DNA of 12,783 bases, from the NCBI GenBank assembly GCA_016198605.1, contig JACQIG010000054.1:1-12783 (forward strand). Reading direction: 5' to 3'. The notes below the pieces were generated by a model. That model did no database searches. It saw only the letters and a list, made by a program, of their open reading frames with translations, and had not been told where the DNA came from. Positions within the stretch are counted from its first letter, which is position 1, and every line of letters starts with the position of its first letter. Below are positions 11,921-12,783 of the stretch, in pieces. The translations under genes and the position numbers were made by a program. Origin of the DNA: Candidatus Aenigmatarchaeota archaeon. GTDB taxonomy: Archaea > Aenigmatarchaeota > Aenigmatarchaeia > QMZP01.

Positions 11921-12783
11921 TTGGAAGGCAAGCTTAAGGGCATAGCGAGATCAGGAATATTATTGCTCTTTTTGGCTACGGTCACCGCTGCCTCATATTA
12001 CATAGTGCTCGTGCTTGGGGACACGGTGGATTCCATTACGATCAACTCGCCGGCAAACAACACCTTCACGGCCAACAACACCCCCGCGTTCAGCTTCAAC
12101 GTGTCCGGCAACAACACGCTGTACAATACCACGCTGACCATAGGCGGCGTGCTCCGGGGAGAGAACGCTTCCACGTATAACAATACAAACACAACTATCC
12201 AGACCAATGCCACCCTGGGGGACGGCAACTATACCTGGTACGTGAATGTCACCAACCAATCGGTGAGCCTCAGCCAATCGGAAAGCAGGGTAATAGTCAT
12301 AGACACCATAACGCCCTTCCTCGTGATAAACCGTACCGAGCTTAACCTCACCATACTGAGGAACGACAGCGGGCTGCTGATAAATATATCGGTCAACGAT
12401 ACAAACAGGAACAACACGGGCGTGCTTGCGCAGGGGAATGGGACAACCCCCTCCAATGTTTCCTTCACTATAATATCCGGCAGCTTCTACCAGGTGAACA
12501 CAACTCCCGGGGCCATGGGGTGCAATATTGATTCAAACTGCACCATCAGGTTCTTCGGCAGGGACCTGGCCCTGAACACCAATGCCACGGAGACGCTGAG
12601 CATAGGCGTGGACAACACCAATCCAGCCGTTAGCGGGGCGATAACCAATGTTTCCATAGTGAGGAACGCCTCAAGCGTGAGGGTGAATGTTACCGTGACT
12701 GACGGCTACTCAATCAGCACTGTATTGGTCGGGAACAACAGCAATGTCACAATGGCCTCTGTCGGGGGTAATGTGTTCCAGGC
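11921..12783 (+). CDS. Sequon-dense Ig-like surface protein (3' end outside the window)
   Basis: An open frame of about 288 codons runs off the right edge without a stop. No ATG occurs before the signal segment. An in-frame TAA at 11909 limits the start, and TTG 11921 has a good AGGTGG site. Residues 1-10 are basic and 12-32 form a hydrophobic signal or anchor segment. The rest is Asn/Thr/Ser-rich beta-strand sequence with about 27 N-x-S/T sequons. Boundaries of the type IDTITP (128-132) and VDNTNP (230-235) repeat about 103 residues apart, as in tandem Ig-like domains. C201 and C207 could form a disulfide. It is probably an N-glycosylated S-layer, adhesin or other envelope protein; which one is unclear. 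Confidence 0.85.
   Translation, partial: MEGKLKGIARSGILLLFLATVTAASYYIVLVLGDTVDSITINSPANNTFTANNTPAFSFNVSGNNTLYNTTLTIGGVLRGENASTYNNTNTTIQTNATLGDGNYTWYVNVTNQSVSLSQSESRVIVIDTITPFLVINRTELNLTILRNDSGLLINISVNDTNRNNTGVLAQGNGTTPSNVSFTIISGSFYQVNTTPGAMGCNIDSNCTIRFFGRDLALNTNATETLSIGVDNTNPAVSGAITNVSIVRNASSVRVNVTVTDGYSISTVLVGNNSNVTMASVGGNVFQ

Noticed and set aside
12040..12240. Asn/Thr-codon repeats (AACAACAC, AATACAAAC) as a possible DNA repeat array or CRISPR
   Set aside because: The repetition comes from Asn-Asn-Thr codons in the surface protein, has no fixed unit or spacing, and keeps the reading frame.

Overview
The window is a gene-dense piece of an archaeal chromosome. The evidence is RNA polymerase subunit L, a Dph2-type diphthamide enzyme, an archaeal RtcA, a short aCPSF2-like beta-CASP nuclease, TATA boxes about 25-28 nt upstream of start codons with no leader, and tRNA genes without an encoded CCA and interrupted by introns. 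Introns in the D-loop and T-loop, and a class II (bacterial-type) HMG-CoA reductase, fit a DPANN archaeon of the Micrarchaeota/ARMAN kind. That placement is inference and no marker here proves it.

Layout. Positions 1-443 hold three tRNA genes, all interrupted: tRNA-Ala(GGC) on the minus strand, then tRNA-Gly(CCC) and tRNA-Val(TAC) in tandem on the plus strand. Together they carry four introns, three of them outside the anticodon loop. Positions 474-2590 (+) carry a metallophosphoesterase, an overlapping HAD-like hydrolase and a DUF1624/HGSNAT-like membrane acyltransferase. Positions 2567-4835 (-) are a two-gene RNA-processing operon: a beta-CASP nuclease followed 1 nt later by RNA 3'-terminal phosphate cyclase. 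A small coiled-coil protein (4889-5182, +) diverges from it and converges on an alpha/beta hydrolase (5151-5870, -), which lies downstream of dph2 (5893-6834, -). Positions 6889-10663 (+) carry class II HMG-CoA reductase, a HIT-family protein, a phosphomannomutase/phosphoglucomutase, a mannose-6-phosphate-isomerase-like cupin and rpoL. Positions 10665-11841 (-) encode two unrecognised membrane proteins. From 11921 to the window end runs an open-ended, sequon-packed surface protein that begins with TTG.

How the genes fit together. The tRNA introns require a splicing endonuclease that tolerates relaxed bulge-helix-bulge sites, and the RtcA/beta-CASP pair also works on RNA ends. HMG-CoA reductase commits carbon to isoprenoids for archaeal lipids. 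The phosphomannomutase and cupin could supply mannose-1-phosphate for glycan donors, and the surface protein at the right edge, with about 27 N-glycosylation sequons in about 288 residues, would be a heavy consumer of such glycans. That last link is inference.

Transcription signals are unusually legible. TTATAA or TTTAAA elements lie about 24-28 nt before most first genes, which implies leaderless mRNAs. Three of these palindromic boxes sit midway between divergent genes and seem to serve both sides. Two genes, rpoL and the surface protein, instead have an identical AGGTGG site 4 nt before their start codon. No gene-free stretch exceeds 80 nt. I see no CRISPR array, insertion sequence, rRNA or replication origin.
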